From Pokkaliibacter sp. MBI-7 (GTDB lineage: Bacteria > Pseudomonadota > Gammaproteobacteria > Pseudomonadales > Balneatricaceae), in the NCBI RefSeq assembly GCF_029846635.1, contig NZ_JARVTG010000001.1, forward strand, positions 496,001-560,000: 64,000 bases of DNA. Reading direction: 5' to 3'. The notes under the pieces were generated by a model. The model saw only the letters and a program-made list of their open reading frames with translations. It made no database searches and was not told where the DNA came from. Both the position numbers and the translations under genes were made by a program. This document shows, one piece after another, positions 33,147 to 42,022 of the stretch. Each line of letters begins with the position of its first letter. The first letter of the stretch is position 1.

Positions 33147-34058
33147 ATGCGTACCCAAGCCCTGCCCTCCCTCAAAGCCTTACAGGCCTTCGAGGCCGTC
33201 GCCCGCCATGGCAGCTTCTCCCGTGCCGCGGAAGAGCTGTTTGTCAGCCAGGGAGCCATCAGTAAACAGATCCGCAGCCTTGAATCGCACTTTCAGCTCA
33301 GCCTGTTCCATCGTGGCGCACAGGTCAGCCTGACCCCGGCAGGCGCCCGCCTGTTCGACCAGCTCTCGGGCGCTTTCAGCCAGATTCAGCAGGCCTGCCA
33401 GAGCATGGTGCCGACGGGAAAACTGGCGATAAAAGTCCCGATGACTTTCGCCGACCGCTGGTTTATCCCACTGCTGCGCCAGTGCGAGCAGGAGACGGGC
33501 CTGCGCCTGAACGTGACCTCGGCATGGCAGTACGATATAGACTTTCGCCGTGAGCAGTTCGATATGGCCATCATTTTTAATGACGTGCCGGGCGGTGATC
33601 ATTCGGTTTATACCGAAACCCTGATCTGCGTAAAAAGCCCCCATTACCCCGGCCCGCGCCCCGGCGAAAGCACTGCTGACTGGCTGGCCCACGCCCACCT
33701 GATCTCCCCCTCACGCATTTTCAATGACTGGGACCGCTACCTCGACGCCCTCAGCCTGCCGCGTGCCATCGTCCAGCAGGCCTCGATGATCGCCACCGAC
33801 TCCATGCTGTCAGCCATTCAGGCGGCCAGCCACGGTCAGGGGCTGGCCGTGGTGGATAAACTCTTTGTGCAGGAAGAATTGCAGAACGGCCGGCTGGAAC
33901 AGATCGACCCGACCGAAGTGCAGCCGGGCGGCCACTATCAGCTGTGCTTTGCCAGCCACTGGAAAGGCACCCGCGAGCTGGACAGCCTCTACCGCTGGAT
34001 GGTGGAGACACTGGAGAGGCAGACGGGGCAACCTGCTCAGGAGAAACGGCAGCGATAG
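33147..34058 (+). CDS. LysR-family regulator (GcvA-like)
   Basis: The 303-aa protein has the GcvA-type N terminus LPSLKALQAFEAVARHGSFS and FVSQGAISKQIRSLESHF, then a standard effector domain (LAIKVPMTFADRWFIPLL, FDMAIIFNDVPG). It is divergent from the EamA transporter with about 130 bp between starts. The start is uncertain: a TTG at 33114 follows AAAAGGAG and would add 11 residues. It ends just before the first CRISPR leader copy and is not part of the CRISPR locus. Confidence 0.87.
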   Translation: MRTQALPSLKALQAFEAVARHGSFSRAAEELFVSQGAISKQIRSLESHFQLSLFHRGAQVSLTPAGARLFDQLSGAFSQIQQACQSMVPTGKLAIKVPMTFADRWFIPLLRQCEQETGLRLNVTSAWQYDIDFRREQFDMAIIFNDVPGGDHSVYTETLICVKSPHYPGPRPGESTADWLAHAHLISPSRIFNDWDRYLDALSLPRAIVQQASMIATDSMLSAIQAASHGQGLAVVDKLFVQEELQNGRLEQIDPTEVQPGGHYQLCFASHWKGTRELDSLYRWMVETLERQTGQPAQEKRQR

Positions 34059-34080
34059 GATGATTGCCTGTTGCGCCTCG

Positions 34081-34317
34081 GATGTGGTGTGATAGGCAGC
34101 GCGTGGATAAGCGCAAAATGCTCTTTAACAACAAAGGTTGTCAGATTACCTTCTGCAACATTCCAAAAAATCACCGTCAACCACTTGATTTCAAAAGAAA
34201 TCTTGTCAAAAAAGCGGCGATTTTCGGGTGTTTTTCAGGGTCTGCCCTGTGGATAACCTGGGGCCGTCAAAAACCGGCTCGCAAGGCGTTGATGGTAAAA
34301 GAGAATTTTGGGGTGCT
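34081..34317 (+). promoter_or_regulatory. CRISPR leader 1 (with degenerate cas2 tail)
   Basis: The 222 bp at 34096-34317 are nearly identical to the leaders of arrays 2 and 3 and end in GGGGTGCT immediately before the first repeat. It is preceded by GATGTGGTGTGATAG (34081-34095), a degraded match to the last codons and stop of cas2. It should drive array 1 and direct new spacers to its leader end. Confidence 0.85.
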
Positions 34318-34775
34318 CCCGCAGACCCTCTGGCCGTTCAGGCCGTTACGACATGGTAGTGCTGTTGACGCTGCGCAAAAATGACATGCCCGCAGACCCT
34401 CTGGCCGTTCAGGCCGTTACGACTGTTTGTAGTTTTGAACTTCAGTGTGGGCACTACCCCGCAGACCCTCTGGCCGTTCAGGCCGTTACGACAGACGAAC
34501 CAAACACTTCTGGATAGAGTCTTCTTTCCCGCAGACCCTCTGGCCGTTCAGGCCGTTACGACCCAGTGTCAGGACCATGGGCGTATCCGCTATGGGATCC
34601 CCGCAGACCCCCTGGCCGTTCAGGCCGTTACGACGAACTCAGAGCCTGCTCTACTTGGCGACGATTCAACTTCCCGCAGACCCTCTGGCCGTTCAGGCCG
34701 TTACGACTCTACGTGGTGCTTGTAGCGGGGCAGCAGCTCGTTCGGTCCCCCGCAGGCCCTCTGGCCGTTCAGGCC
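34318..34775 (+). CRISPR. CRISPR array 1, 7 repeats, 6 spacers
   Basis: The 35-nt repeat begins CCCGCAGACCCTC and ends GGCCGTTACGAC, with spacers of about 36-38 nt. Repeat 5 has one substitution (CCCCCT). The seventh repeat (from 34749) is degenerate and cut after GGCC, marking the trailer end, so the leader is on the left. The repeat length suits a type III system, and the cmr genes follow 190 bp later. Confidence 0.97.
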
Positions 34776-34881
34776 ATTTTTCTACTTCCAGACGGCGGTA
34801 AACGGTGCGGTTCGTGCCTCACCGTCACCCTACCGCTGGGCTGATGTAGGGTGATGGTGAACGCAGTGAACCTCACCGTCT
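34776..34881. repeat. Array trailer 1 with hairpin
   Basis: A block conserved after all three arrays (CAGAC, AAACGGTGCGGTTCGT, then a hairpin). The stem is formed by 34819-34833 and 34846-34860 (15 bp with one G-U pair), and a smaller GGTGA/TCACC hairpin follows. No T-tract is present. It probably ends the array transcript or is a co-duplicated flank. Confidence 0.75.
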
Positions 34882-34966
34882 GCCACTCACATCGTTACTG
34901 CCAGATCAATAACACACCCTCCCCGATCACAACTCCCTGAAATTTATCTTGTTATGTTCACGCTGG

Positions 34967-36193
34967 ATGGCTAAAACAGTGCAAAGCCTGTTTACAGTCA
35001 TCCCCCTTCCGGTGGCGCTGTATGCCCCGCCGAGTGAAGGATTACAGAGGTTCCGCAGCGTGGCCGATACGACTCAAATACCCTGGTACAAACAAACTCT
35101 GCACCGCTCTACCTATTCCCTCAGTTTCAATACCCCTGCCTTTTTAGGTGATGCCGAACAATTCGGCGGCTGGCGCACGCCGCCTATCAAGGCGCTGCTG
35201 CGCTTCTGGTGGCGCATTGCCAGCTGGCCCGCCATGGAGGGTGATATCGCCAGATTGCGCGAAGCGGAAAAGGCATTGTTTGGGGGTATCGGGCAAAACG
35301 GGGAGGAGAAAAATGCTGCCCAGCGCAGTCTGGTGCAGTTGCGGTTGGAACCTTGGGAGGACGGAAAGCTGACGATAGACAACACGCTGCAAAGCTATAG
35401 TTACCTAGGCTACGGACCACTTGGCACCGATACCGAGGGTTCTAAAGAGCAAACAAAAGACACGCGAACGCGCAATGCCATTACCCCAGGCAGCCGTCAC
35501 ACCAAGCTGATCATTACTCACCCTGCTGACATCGACCTGACCCCGACCCTACAGCTCATACAATGGTTTGGCACATTGGGCAGCCGCAGCGCCAATGGCT
35601 GGGGTTCACTGCATATTGAAGAGCTGCAAACGGCGGTATCTCCCCTTCCCGTTGAATCCAATCTCAAAGCCTGTTTCAGCCATAACTGGCCCCATACCAT
35701 CGGCTATGACGACACAGGGCTACTGATATGGAAAACGCCAGTACGCCCGTCTTGGGAGCAGGCAATGAAGCAACTTGCCCAGATCAAGAAAAGCATCCGC
35801 ACCAAAGCCAAGGGTGAAGCTGACGGGGATGATGTCACACACTTCAGGTCTGAACCGCAGAAAGATCAAACAGCAGCAGGTGTGCACTTATTGGGCTATC
35901 CCGTGGGTGACAAACCGAAGAAAGGTAAACATCTGCCCACATGGAAGCTGGCTGAATGGCCAGATGATGCCCGAATTACCTCGCAGCTACGCTTTAAAGT
36001 GATACGTCAGCACCACAACGGCAAAGACCAATACTACGGTCTTATTTACCACCTGCCCCACTCCCTGCCCATCGAGCAGCCATGGCTGCAGGCCAACCAA
36101 CTCTCTATCTGGCAAGCCCTCCACAAAGAACTGGATAGCAACACCCAGCTCAATGTGCAGCGTTTCACCCCCACCCAGCAAGGAGCCCAATAA
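34967..36193 (+). CDS. cmr1: Type III-B RAMP protein Cmr1
   Basis: The 408-aa protein carries the Cmr1 hallmark FNTPAFLGDAEQFGGWRTPPIK-type start (residues about 45-65) and LLRFWWRIA, then a second RAMP region with YLGYGPLG and the glycine loop GTLGSRSANGWGSLHI. In Cmr complexes Cmr1 binds the 3' part of the guide and target duplex at the head. A TTG at 34949 is an alternative start; neither has a clear site. It is first in the cmr operon, 4 bp from cmr2. Confidence 0.93.
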   Translation: MAKTVQSLFTVIPLPVALYAPPSEGLQRFRSVADTTQIPWYKQTLHRSTYSLSFNTPAFLGDAEQFGGWRTPPIKALLRFWWRIASWPAMEGDIARLREAEKALFGGIGQNGEEKNAAQRSLVQLRLEPWEDGKLTIDNTLQSYSYLGYGPLGTDTEGSKEQTKDTRTRNAITPGSRHTKLIITHPADIDLTPTLQLIQWFGTLGSRSANGWGSLHIEELQTAVSPLPVESNLKACFSHNWPHTIGYDDTGLLIWKTPVRPSWEQAMKQLAQIKKSIRTKAKGEADGDDVTHFRSEPQKDQTAAGVHLLGYPVGDKPKKGKHLPTWKLAEWPDDARITSQLRFKVIRQHHNGKDQYYGLIYHLPHSLPIEQPWLQANQLSIWQALHKELDSNTQLNVQRFTPTQQGAQ

Positions 36194-36196
36194 ACC

Positions 36197-39178
36197 ATGA
36201 CCACGGATAACACGCTCTGGTCAGTCAAACGGGCCGTCTGGGCCTCTGACCCGGTGATCAGCGCACTGCTGGGCGCCCCTGCTGCCCCCTCACCCCTGCA
36301 CCAGTCGCTGATCGACAAGGCCCGGCAATGGGCAGGCTCAGCCGAGGTGCCACAGGGGTTGCCTGATGAAGACCCGTTATGGATGTTTCAACCCGGCCCC
36401 CCTTTTGAATGGCAGCATCCGCTGGATAGTGAAACGACAACACTCCTCACCGCAGGCACCGCATCAGACCAACGGGCAGTGGCTGCCGAACTCAATGCCC
36501 TGCTGCTGGAAAAGGACGACAAACAACGCGCTCTGGCCCTGTGGCGTTTTCTGCCGAGCCTGACCGAGCAGATCAGCAAATGCAGCCCTGAGCTGGCTGC
36601 ACTCTGGCCGCGCTTGCCCTTGCACCGTCAGGTGCCGGGCTATAACCGCTGGGCGCATCTGGATTTAACCTGCGCGCTGGCCAGTGCCTTTACACTGGAT
36701 GACGAGCACAACCCGGCCTTGCTGACCCTCTCCTTCGGCCCGGTGCAGTCTTTTATTGCCGCCGCCCGCACCAGTTCGGACCTGTGGGCCGGTTCGCACC
36801 TGCTCTCCACCATGGTGTGGGAAGGGCTTAAAGTGATTGTCAGCCACTGTGGGCCGGAGGCGGTGATCTTCCCCCATTTGCGCGGTATTCCCCTGTGTGA
36901 CCTGTGGCTGACCGAGCAGGGTATTGAGGCAGCGCTGTTTGATGGTGAGCACTGGCGGCACCGCCAGTCAGATGCCAACTCGCTGTTTTCTGCCGCCCTG
37001 CCCAACAAGATTGTGGCGCTGGTGCCGCACAGCAAAGCGCAGCAACTGGCGGAACAGATACAGCAAGTGGTGCGTGACTGGGTGCAAACGACTGCCACGG
37101 CCTGCTTCGAGAACTTGCTCAGCTATGTGGGTGAAGAAAAAGCCAGCGGCCAGTACGGCTATCAACAACTGCAACAGCAGCTTGAGCACTTCCCCGATAT
37201 CAGCTGGGCGGTGGTGCCTTTTAGCCCACTGGTCACAGCACAGGGAGGCAGCCTGAATACCGATGAACTCAATGCCGCATTAGCACCGGCGAACACAGAA
37301 AACTTTATCACCCCCCGATTACTGCAGCCCGGCGCCGATGGCCGTTATCAGCCAACGCCCGCCACCTGCTACCCTGCACTGTACCGGCTGCTGGACCAGC
37401 TGGGCAGCGAGGCCAAAAGCCTGCGCGATTTTACCCCCCATGATGCCCACGGCTATCGCTGCTCCCTGACCGGCGAAAGCGAATGGCTAAGTGCCGCCAC
37501 CAGCCGAGAAGCCGCAACAGACGAGCTAGGCACCGCGCCTAAAAAGCGCATCGATACCCTGTGGGCAGAGGCGGTGAAAAAAGGCCGCCGCTATGGTTTG
37601 AAAAAGGGCGAACATCTGGGGGCGCTGGCCATGTTTAAGCGCCTGTGGCCCAGCCACTTTGTCGAACAGATCAAAAATCATCCGGCAGTGGAGATAGAAG
37701 ACTTAAACCGCTTTATCGTCTCCACCCATACCTTTGCTATCGCCACCTCGCTTAACCGGCTGCTGGAAAAATCCGCACAGCCAGATGCTCTGCCCGCCGA
37801 CGGGCTGGAAAAACTAGAGAAACTTGCGGGATTGATAAAAGACTCCGACAAAGGCGAAGAAAAAGAACTCTGGTCAGCGCTGCCTGCCAAGCTGGCCAAA
37901 AGCTTGAGCAATTCCAAGCTGACAGAGGATCAGCAGCGGCATATTCGCCAGCTACCAATACGGCTGGATGAACTGAAAGCCGACAAGAACGACGATGCCA
38001 GCCTGGAAGAGCTGGAAAAGCTGAAAAAGCTGGAGGAGGCCATCAAAAAACAACTGGGCGACAGGGTCGAAACCTACTACGCCCTGATTCTGATGGATGG
38101 CGACAATATGGGCGCCTGGATCAGCGGCGAGCCACTCAGCGATGGCACCGCAACCAGCGCCTGCTATTCCCGCCTCTGGCCGGGCGGTGCTGCCGACTCC
38201 CCCCTCGGCCAGTGTCGTCACCCCGGTTCACCGGCACGCCATCTGACTATCTCCGCGGCACTCAACCACTTCTCGCTGCATCTGGCCCGCTACGTGGTCG
38301 AAGAGCTGTGCAGCGGCAAGCTGCTGTACGCCGGGGGTGACGACGTGATGGCGATGGTCTCCATCGACGACCTGCTCAAGGCCATGCTGCTATTGCGGCT
38401 GGTCTATAGCGGTGACTGGCAGGGCGACTGGCCCACGGTGTTACCGCAACCAGAAGAGCTGAACCTGCACCACGGTGTGGCCACACTGAACGGTAAAACC
38501 TACCCGCTGATGGGGCGCAAAGCGACGGCTTCCATGGGCGCGGTAGTGGCTCACCATCAGGCGCCACTGGGCATGGTGCTGCGCCAGCTGCGTGAGAGCG
38601 AGAAACGCGCCAAAAGCCATGGCCGTAATGCCTTTAGCCTGAGCATATTGAAACGCGCTGGCGGCAGCCTTGACCTGACCAGCCGCTGGCATCGGCCTGA
38701 CCTCACCAGTGATCAGCCAGATCAGGAGCACTACCAGCCCATGCTGCAACTGCTGGCGCTGCGCGAGCTGTTTGCTAAGGGTCATATCTCACGGCGGGCG
38801 GTCTATCAGCTGGAAGAAAAGCTGCGCAATATCCCACCCTGCCCGGCGTCAGAGAGCGGCCAAGGGTTCACCCGTGGTGACTATAAAGCCCTGCTGGCAC
38901 AGCAAATCGGCTACCAGCTACTGCGCCAGAGCAGTGCAAGCGGCGACTCCATCCGAAAAGAGCGCCAGAAGCAGGGTGAGCAGCTGACCGAGATGGTGAT
39001 GGCCTTGTGTGAGGCATCCGCCACAGGCAGCCCGCCCGCCAATCGCCCAACGCCTGCCGAGTTGGCCCTGAACTTTCTACAGGTGGCGGAATACCTCGGA
39101 CGCGAAGGCCGCACGGAAGAACGCCCAGCCACCGATGCCGCCACGGCACAAGCACAGCCACAAGGAATACCCGCATGA
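36197..39178 (+). CDS. cmr2: Type III-B Cas10/Cmr2, cyclic-oligoadenylate synthase subunit
   Basis: The 993-aa protein has LSFGPVQSFIAAARTSSDLW, the Cmr2 first palm region, then DGDNMGAW at 634-641 and the catalytic palm motif GGDD at 713-716 (LLYAGGDDVMAM). The intact GGDD predicts cyclic oligoadenylate synthesis on target binding. No N-terminal HD nuclease motif is visible. A Lys/Glu-rich insertion lies at about 530-625. It follows AAGGAG and overlaps cmr3 by 4 bp. No CARF effector (Csx1/Csm6) is next to it in this window. Confidence 0.95.
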   Translation: MTTDNTLWSVKRAVWASDPVISALLGAPAAPSPLHQSLIDKARQWAGSAEVPQGLPDEDPLWMFQPGPPFEWQHPLDSETTTLLTAGTASDQRAVAAELNALLLEKDDKQRALALWRFLPSLTEQISKCSPELAALWPRLPLHRQVPGYNRWAHLDLTCALASAFTLDDEHNPALLTLSFGPVQSFIAAARTSSDLWAGSHLLSTMVWEGLKVIVSHCGPEAVIFPHLRGIPLCDLWLTEQGIEAALFDGEHWRHRQSDANSLFSAALPNKIVALVPHSKAQQLAEQIQQVVRDWVQTTATACFENLLSYVGEEKASGQYGYQQLQQQLEHFPDISWAVVPFSPLVTAQGGSLNTDELNAALAPANTENFITPRLLQPGADGRYQPTPATCYPALYRLLDQLGSEAKSLRDFTPHDAHGYRCSLTGESEWLSAATSREAATDELGTAPKKRIDTLWAEAVKKGRRYGLKKGEHLGALAMFKRLWPSHFVEQIKNHPAVEIEDLNRFIVSTHTFAIATSLNRLLEKSAQPDALPADGLEKLEKLAGLIKDSDKGEEKELWSALPAKLAKSLSNSKLTEDQQRHIRQLPIRLDELKADKNDDASLEELEKLKKLEEAIKKQLGDRVETYYALILMDGDNMGAWISGEPLSDGTATSACYSRLWPGGAADSPLGQCRHPGSPARHLTISAALNHFSLHLARYVVEELCSGKLLYAGGDDVMAMVSIDDLLKAMLLLRLVYSGDWQGDWPTVLPQPEELNLHHGVATLNGKTYPLMGRKATASMGAVVAHHQAPLGMVLRQLRESEKRAKSHGRNAFSLSILKRAGGSLDLTSRWHRPDLTSDQPDQEHYQPMLQLLALRELFAKGHISRRAVYQLEEKLRNIPPCPASESGQGFTRGDYKALLAQQIGYQLLRQSSASGDSIRKERQKQGEQLTEMVMALCEASATGSPPANRPTPAELALNFLQVAEYLGREGRTEERPATDAATAQAQPQGIPA

Positions 39179-40365
39179 GTGACGACCGCTTTATTCAGCC
39201 GGTGGATGTGCTGTATCTGCGCGGCAATCGCCTGTTTGATGGTGCAGGGGATTACAGCGAAGCACAGATGCCGCCCTGGCCCTCAATGATGTCGGGCGCC
39301 CTGCGCGCGCGGATTCTGGAAGATGACGAGAGTTTTGATAGTGAGCAATACCGAAAAAGCGGCCACTACACCACCAACCTTAAGGTAGAAAAAGCCATTG
39401 GCACCCTGAAAACGCCCGGCAGTTTTACCCTGGAGCTGTTTACGCTGGCCAAACGCGATCAGTCAGGCAAAGGCTACGAGGTGTACCTCCCCGCGCCAGC
39501 AGACCTGTTTGTCTACCGGGACAATAACCACCAGGCCATCACCGCCTGCTATCAGCACCCCACCCCGCCGCACAGTGCGATTCGCACCAGCGCCACCTTG
39601 CCCATGCTGCCCCGGCTGCAACACGCCCTGCGGCAAAAGCCGGAAAGCGGCTACTGGCTGACCCTCGCGGGCCTTACCGCCTGGGCCAGCGGCAAGGCCG
39701 TTAAAAAAGACGAGCTGATCAGCAGCAGCGCCTTATGGAAGCGCGATACCCGCCTCGGTATTGCCCTCGATGGCCACAGCCGCACCGCAGCGGAAAGCCA
39801 GCTCTACACCAGTGAAACGGTGGCGCTGGCCGAGGATGTCGGCTTTATCGCCCGTGTCAGCGGCGCCGGGGGCGTGCTGCCCGGCAACGGTCTGCTGCGC
39901 CTCGGTGGCGATGGCCGCGCAGCCAGTCTGGAGACTGCCTCATTCACCCTGCCCGAGACAGATCTGGACGGCATCGCCAACAGCAAAGGCTTCCGGGTGC
40001 TGACCCTCAGCCCTTGCTTGTTTAAAGAGGGCTGGCTACCCAATGGCGTCACCCTGCAATCCGGTCACACTTACCGCCTTGATGCCGGTGCACTGCAGGC
40101 CACGCTGGTCTGCGCCGCCGTGGATCGCCCGCAGGTAATCAGTGGCTGGAATCTGGCGGAGAAAAAGCCCAAGGCCGCCAGCCGCTTTGTGCCTGCTGGC
40201 AGCGTCTACTGGTTTACGCTGGCTGATGACGTGCCCCGTGCCGCCCTCGATACCCTGCACGATGACCTGTCGGAGCGGTTTGCCCCGCTCGACGGGCAAC
40301 GCCTTGCCGAAGGCTTTAACCGCATAATGCTGGCCCCCTGGGCACCCACTACTTCCGGGAAATAA
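39175..40365 (+). CDS. cmr3: Type III-B RAMP protein Cmr3
   Basis: The 396-aa protein begins DDRFIQPVDVLYLRGNRLFD and has PPWPSMMSGALRARIL, the Cmr3 N-terminal pattern, and a glycine-rich loop SGAGGVLPGNGLLRLGGDGRA near residues 225-245. Cmr3 binds the 5' handle of the crRNA at the complex base with Cmr2. It starts by an ATGA overlap with cmr2 and is followed 2 bp later by cmr4. Confidence 0.93.
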   Translation: MSDDRFIQPVDVLYLRGNRLFDGAGDYSEAQMPPWPSMMSGALRARILEDDESFDSEQYRKSGHYTTNLKVEKAIGTLKTPGSFTLELFTLAKRDQSGKGYEVYLPAPADLFVYRDNNHQAITACYQHPTPPHSAIRTSATLPMLPRLQHALRQKPESGYWLTLAGLTAWASGKAVKKDELISSSALWKRDTRLGIALDGHSRTAAESQLYTSETVALAEDVGFIARVSGAGGVLPGNGLLRLGGDGRAASLETASFTLPETDLDGIANSKGFRVLTLSPCLFKEGWLPNGVTLQSGHTYRLDAGALQATLVCAAVDRPQVISGWNLAEKKPKAASRFVPAGSVYWFTLADDVPRAALDTLHDDLSERFAPLDGQRLAEGFNRIMLAPWAPTTSGK

Positions 40366-40367
40366 TC

Positions 40368-41393
40368 ATGTTTCAAGCCTCTGCTACTCTGTTTTTCTAT
40401 GCCATCAGCCCGGTACACGCCGGTGCGGGCACCGCGCTGGGCGTTATTGATAACCCCATTCAGCGTGAGCGCCATACTGACTTCCCCATCATTGCCGGGT
40501 CAGGCATTAAAGGCGCCATCCGCCATCACTTCTGGGCCGAAGCAGCGGGTAACCCACCGGAACCCGTGCAATCCGAAGACGCTACCGACAAGGACGGAAC
40601 GAAGCCGAAAAGCAAAGTACACACGCTGGTAGAGCGTATCTTTGGCCCGGATTCGCAAAGCGGTGAAGGCTTTGCCGGAGCCATCAGCTTTGGCGATGCC
40701 CAGCTGGTGGCCTTCCCCGTGCGCAGCATCAAAGGCGGCTTTGTCTACGCCACCTGCCCGCTGGCACTGGCACGGCTTCAGCGGCTACTGACCATCACCG
40801 GCCAGCAGGCTGACTGGACTTTTCCCGATAACAGCACGCTAAAGGACAAGGCCCTGTGTGCCGGTGCTGAACCGCTGTTAAACGCTGACACGCTGGTACT
40901 GGAAACCTTTACCTATAAAGCGAAAACCAACGACGACGTAAAAGCTCTGGCCAAGTGGCTGGCACAAGCGGTTTTTGGTAAAGACAAGGAAGGCGACTAC
41001 TTCCACGACAAGCTGGCTAACGAGCTGGTGGTACTGAGCGATGACGACCTCAGCTACTTTGTGCGCAACGCCACCGTGGTCGAGCCCCATGTACGCATCA
41101 ATGACGAGACCGGCACCGCCGACGATGGCGGCCTGTTTTATACCGAAAACCTGCCGCCGGAAACCCTGCTGGCCACGGCCCTGTTTGCCAGTAAGGAGAG
41201 AACCAGCGACAACCAGCGTGCGCAGGCTCGCGCCTATGAGGCGGAAGATGTGATGCGTTTTGTGCTGGAAGGAGATGGCCAGAAGCATCAGGGGCTACTG
41301 GATAGCAAGGTGATCCAGCTCGGTGGCGATGCCACCACCGGTCGCGGGCTGGTGCAGGTGAGTGCATTGCAGGAACAAGGTGGCCAGCCATGA
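40368..41393 (+). CDS. cmr4: Type III-B RAMP backbone protein Cmr4
   Basis: The 341-aa protein has the Cmr4/Cas7 N terminus FYAISPVHAGAGTALGVIDN, PIQRERHTDFPIIAGSGIKG, and VIQLGGDATTGRGLVQV at the C terminus. Cmr4 forms the filament backbone and, by an acidic residue on its thumb side, cuts target RNA at 6-nt steps. The likely catalytic Asp is in the loop around IDNPIQRERHTD. It overlaps cmr5 by 4 bp. Confidence 0.94.
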   Translation: MFQASATLFFYAISPVHAGAGTALGVIDNPIQRERHTDFPIIAGSGIKGAIRHHFWAEAAGNPPEPVQSEDATDKDGTKPKSKVHTLVERIFGPDSQSGEGFAGAISFGDAQLVAFPVRSIKGGFVYATCPLALARLQRLLTITGQQADWTFPDNSTLKDKALCAGAEPLLNADTLVLETFTYKAKTNDDVKALAKWLAQAVFGKDKEGDYFHDKLANELVVLSDDDLSYFVRNATVVEPHVRINDETGTADDGGLFYTENLPPETLLATALFASKERTSDNQRAQARAYEAEDVMRFVLEGDGQKHQGLLDSKVIQLGGDATTGRGLVQVSALQEQGGQP

Positions 41394-42022
41394 GCAAGAA
41401 GCCTAAAACCAACTCCCCCAAAATCACGGTGCAGGTAAAGCAAAAAGTGACTGCCCCACAGCCAACGGCTACCACCAGCGACCACACCCTTACGCCCATC
41501 AAGCTCGATACTGATCAGGCCCCCTCCGCCTTTGCCTGGCAGCAGGTCTGCAAGCACTACGCAGAATCTGAGGCTAAAGACGGCGACTTCGGCAGCTATG
41601 CCAATCTCTGCAAAGCGGTACCCGCGCTGATTATGAGCAATGGGCTGATGCAGACGCTGGCGTTTTTGCAGAGTAAATACAAAGAGGCACAACCCAAGAA
41701 CGATTCAGAAGAAGAGCTGAGAAAAGCCAAAGAGAAAAATGCACGCACCCGCCATCATTCGTGGCTGCTGGAAGATGTATTTAAATGCCTCTCGCTCCTG
41801 CCCGCCGCCACTCCACTCACCTCGAAAAGCTATCAGGCTGCGATGAACAGTCTGGTAAACCAGAAATCCCTCGAATATCGCATGGCTACCGAACAGGCCA
41901 TGGCCACCCTGCGCTGGTTACGCCAGTTTGCTTCCGCGCAGCAGGCATTGCTCGGTGACAAGAAGACGTCAGATAGCACAGTACAAGGTGAACCTCAGCC
42001 GGTGGAGCAGAACCATGGCTAA
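41390..42022 (+). CDS. cmr5: Type III-B small subunit Cmr5
   Basis: The 210-aa helical protein contains AWQQVCKHYAESEAKD and YANLCKAVPALIMSNGLMQTLAFLQSK, the Cmr5 helical core. It is longer than the usual 130-150 aa owing to a polar N-terminal extension (residues 1-45) and a linker near 100-125. Cmr5 stacks along the Cmr4 backbone and stabilises target binding. It starts by an ATGA overlap with cmr4 and its end overlaps cmr6. Confidence 0.9.
   Translation: MSKKPKTNSPKITVQVKQKVTAPQPTATTSDHTLTPIKLDTDQAPSAFAWQQVCKHYAESEAKDGDFGSYANLCKAVPALIMSNGLMQTLAFLQSKYKEAQPKNDSEEELRKAKEKNARTRHHSWLLEDVFKCLSLLPAATPLTSKSYQAAMNSLVNQKSLEYRMATEQAMATLRWLRQFASAQQALLGDKKTSDSTVQGEPQPVEQNHG

Noticed and set aside
34308..34844. 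ORFs with repeated Arg/Pro/Leu-rich motifs in array 1; the same type at 47579-48897, 49322-49513 and 51820-52692
   Set aside because: They are translations of CRISPR repeats, whose 35-nt unit plus spacers stays open in some frames.
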